Source: Petunia secreta (Eukaryota; Streptophyta; Magnoliopsida; Solanales; Solanaceae). Taken from it: 64,000 bases of DNA. How positions within the stretch are numbered: position 1 is the stretch's first letter; each line of letters opens with the position of its first letter. Position numbers and translations under genes: made by a program. The stretch lies in contig JARKIP010000049.1 of assembly GCA_029990175.1 (NCBI GenBank), forward strand, positions 11,014,001 through 11,078,000, in the 5' to 3' direction. Under the pieces are notes generated by a model that was not told where the DNA came from, made no database searches, and saw nothing but the letters and a program-made list of their open reading frames with translations. Below, one piece after another: positions 62,201 through 64,000 of the stretch.

Positions 62201-63757
62201 AAATTCATTCAGTCAATGAACAGCTGTAATGAAGTTTTCTTAATGTTATGTGTTTCCATTTTCCTTAATAGTTGATATGAAACATAATAACCATACATAA
62301 CTTTTATTTGCCAATTTACTGATTTTTCTGTGACTTTGTTTTGTAGGAGTTGGTTATTGATGGCGAGTTGCCCAAGAAATTGTCCTACTATCAAGGAGTA
62401 TACTATAATTACTTTAGCATAGGTATTTTCTTAAATAGGTCATAGAAGTAATTTACTGTCATGACCCATTTAACTTATGTTAACTTCAGATTAAGATAGC
62501 GTAAAAAATGTGCACTTCTATCTTGAACAAGCTATGTAAATAGGTCTACACTCCAAACGAGAGTACCAGATAGTAAATAACTAACTGATTAAGGCAGAAT
62601 AACTAATAAATGAAATCAGTCACTTTATTTTAACAATCATTTTTCCCTTTACTTGGTCACAAGATTTAAAAATAAAAAAATAATAATAACTTGTCTCTAC
62701 AATTTTCAATGCAGGAATGGATGCACGGGTAGCCTATGGCTTCCATCATTTACGGAATGAAAAGCCATACCTTGCACAAGGTCCCGTGTCAAACAAGGTT
62801 GGTGTTATTTGTCCCGTTTATGTTTATTTTTTACTAAATTTGTTATGCTTGTCAATGAAGAAATGTGGAGCAGGCAACACCTATCATAAGGAGTTATTAA
62901 AGAAATTTTAATATAAGAAATTTCAGAACTCATCTCTATAAAGAATTATTAAAGAAATTTTATTTTAAAAATTGTCAGAGCTCATTTCAAGTGAGGCATA
63001 GTGTTAAGTCATAGATACAGACATTCTTATGACTACTGAAAGCCCAGATAGCTAACACGTTCTTATGACTACTGAAAGCCCAGATAGCTAACACGTAAAA
63101 GAATGGAACTATATGTTGACAAAGGAATAGCCGAGTATTAGGACTTCATGATATTTACTGAAAGTTGGTTGAAGCTCGCACTTAGAGGATGTTCTAGTAT
63201 GAAGTGCTGAAATCAGAAATGGGATAGAAACATACAGGGAGCATTTGCTTATTGTGCTGTTCAGATTGAAGAAATCCACTGGCTTTTGAGCTCTTGAGAA
63301 AGTTTATGTGGAATTTTTTCTCCATACTGCGTTTCTTTCAGATATTTTAGTAAGCGTTTTTAGGGAAAAATGTGCTGAATGCTTATATTTGTAAAAATGT
63401 GATTGATCCTGCCTCTTCCTCTAGCTTAAACACTCTTGTTAAATAGTATGACTGATAAGCTCTGGATCACTAATTGAAATAGAGTTCATAAAACATCTGC
63501 AATCTTCTATGTCTGTTGTGTTTCAAAGGTGGAAGCAGCAGATTTCTCGGGTATAAAACAAATAATTTGCAATCTTCTAAATTCCATAGCAAAAAGGCTA
63601 ACAAAAGAATAGTCATATTTTAGTCTTATGGTATTTTCATCTCCCTTCAAAAAGTCTTATGGTTATTGACAAGACATTTGTTCCAGTTGATTTACTCAGG
63701 ATATAGTTGCACACAAGGCTGGTTCTTCACACCCTGTAGCAGTGACCCTGGTTTGAG
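59213..63757 (+). CDS. DGK: Diacylglycerol kinase, cluster II type (first 8 exons)
   Basis: The enzyme phosphorylates diacylglycerol with ATP to give phosphatidic acid, a plant lipid signal. Coding exons: 59213-59533, 60606-60728, 60879-61016, 61093-61178, 61698-61785, 62347-62422, 62715-62797 and 63687-63757. All introns have GT-AG borders, and phases agree throughout. About 328 residues are present. The DAGK catalytic domain starts at VVFINSKSGGR (residues 80-90), with the nucleotide-binding GGDGTVGW (151-158) and PLGTGNDLSRSFGW (181-194). The accessory domain begins about residue 265 with YYNYFSIG and MDARVAYGFHH. There are no C1 domains or N-terminal membrane segment, which separates it from cluster I (DGK1/2). 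VFDLSEVKPHEFV and the N-terminal MPEYLRLA resemble Arabidopsis DGK3/4/7. The remaining exons lie beyond the window. Confidence 0.95.
60116..60228 (+). mobile_element. 113-bp LINE/SINE 3' tail in kinase intron 1
   Basis: An exact 16-bp duplication, GGTTCCTACTTGAATT, flanks it (60100-60115 and 60229-60244). The insert begins TCTCTAGCTGAGGGTTTACC and ends in TTG repeats. It is closely similar to the last 113 bp of the RTE LINE at 7683-7795 (shared words GGAAACA, CTCTCCACTTTGGTGGGG, CCCCAGACC, CACTTGTGGGAT). From memory, Solanaceae SINEs of the TS type also have such a tail, so it may be a truncated SINE rather than a LINE. It lies well clear of the splice sites. Confidence 0.88.
63024..63095. 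repeat. Perfect 36-bp tandem duplication in kinase intron 7
   Basis: Two identical copies start TTCTTATGACTACTGAAAGC (63024 and 63060). Complete identity suggests a recent event. It is intronic and in neutral position. Confidence 0.92.
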
Positions 63758-64000
63758 GTTAGAAATGACTTACTCAACACCCATTATCCTTGATGCCTTT
63801 TAATCTATTGTGCTCTGGTAGTCATCATGTGCTTTATCAAATATGTTTCTTATGTACCTTCTTATGTTGCTTGCATGCATAAATATACAATTCTCATTCT
63901 TCTCTTGTCCAGTATATTCTAGAATAGGTGCAAAAGCTAGTACGCATAGTATGTATATCCTTGCCTGCTGGATCGTGTATGTTCTTAGTCATGAAATGAA
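63758..64000 (+). other. Start of kinase intron 8, runs off the window
   Basis: GT at 63758 opens the intron. No further exon of the accessory domain is recognisable before the window ends, so the gene continues to the right. Confidence 0.7.

Overview
The window is plant nuclear DNA, most likely from a Solanaceae species. The evidence is AT-rich intergenic sequence packed with nested plant transposons, several of Solanaceae type (an RTE-type LINE whose tail resembles Solanaceae SINE tails, and a Ty3/gypsy family with about 4 kb LTRs), plus a split gene with canonical GT-AG introns. There is no bacterial-type operon. Only one real host gene is recognisable: the first eight coding exons of a cluster II type diacylglycerol kinase on the + strand, which starts at 59213 and runs off the right edge.

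Layout. 1-11067: gene-free DNA with a Tourist-like MITE (3889-4495), a hAT-like element (5104-6503) holding a Stowaway (5979-6239), a 5'-truncated RTE LINE (6823-7795) and a second hAT-like element (9645-10458). 11068-18585: a complete but decayed Ty1/copia element on the - strand, with GATGG target duplications; a 1.2 kb Mutator-like element sits inside its gag. 17064-47032: a 12.16 kb unit repeated in tandem (two full copies and one partial). Each unit holds the 5' end of the copia element, a 110-bp host spacer, a 4.0 kb LTR and, in units 1 and 2, 6.5 kb of gypsy-type internal DNA with a gag but no pol. 48814-55818: a nest of a hAT-like element interrupted by a Mutator-like element that carries a WRKY transcription-factor exon (49141-51014) and by a Helitron-like element (51226-55384), which itself holds a miniature LTR element (53729-54987). 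55898-58257: two Stowaway MITEs, the second interrupted by a 604-bp insert with 9-bp duplications. 59072-64000: the kinase promoter and gene, with a 113-bp LINE/SINE tail in intron 1.

The genes do not form a pathway; the window is a record of transposition and rearrangement. Insertion boundaries were placed by finding target-site duplications by eye. The most unusual features are the tandem 12.16 kb array, whose unit crosses the borders of two unrelated retrotransposons, and the captured WRKY exon next to a minisatellite. I found no unknown protein-coding system. Stretches described as empty mean that I recognised nothing there by reading; no database search was possible.
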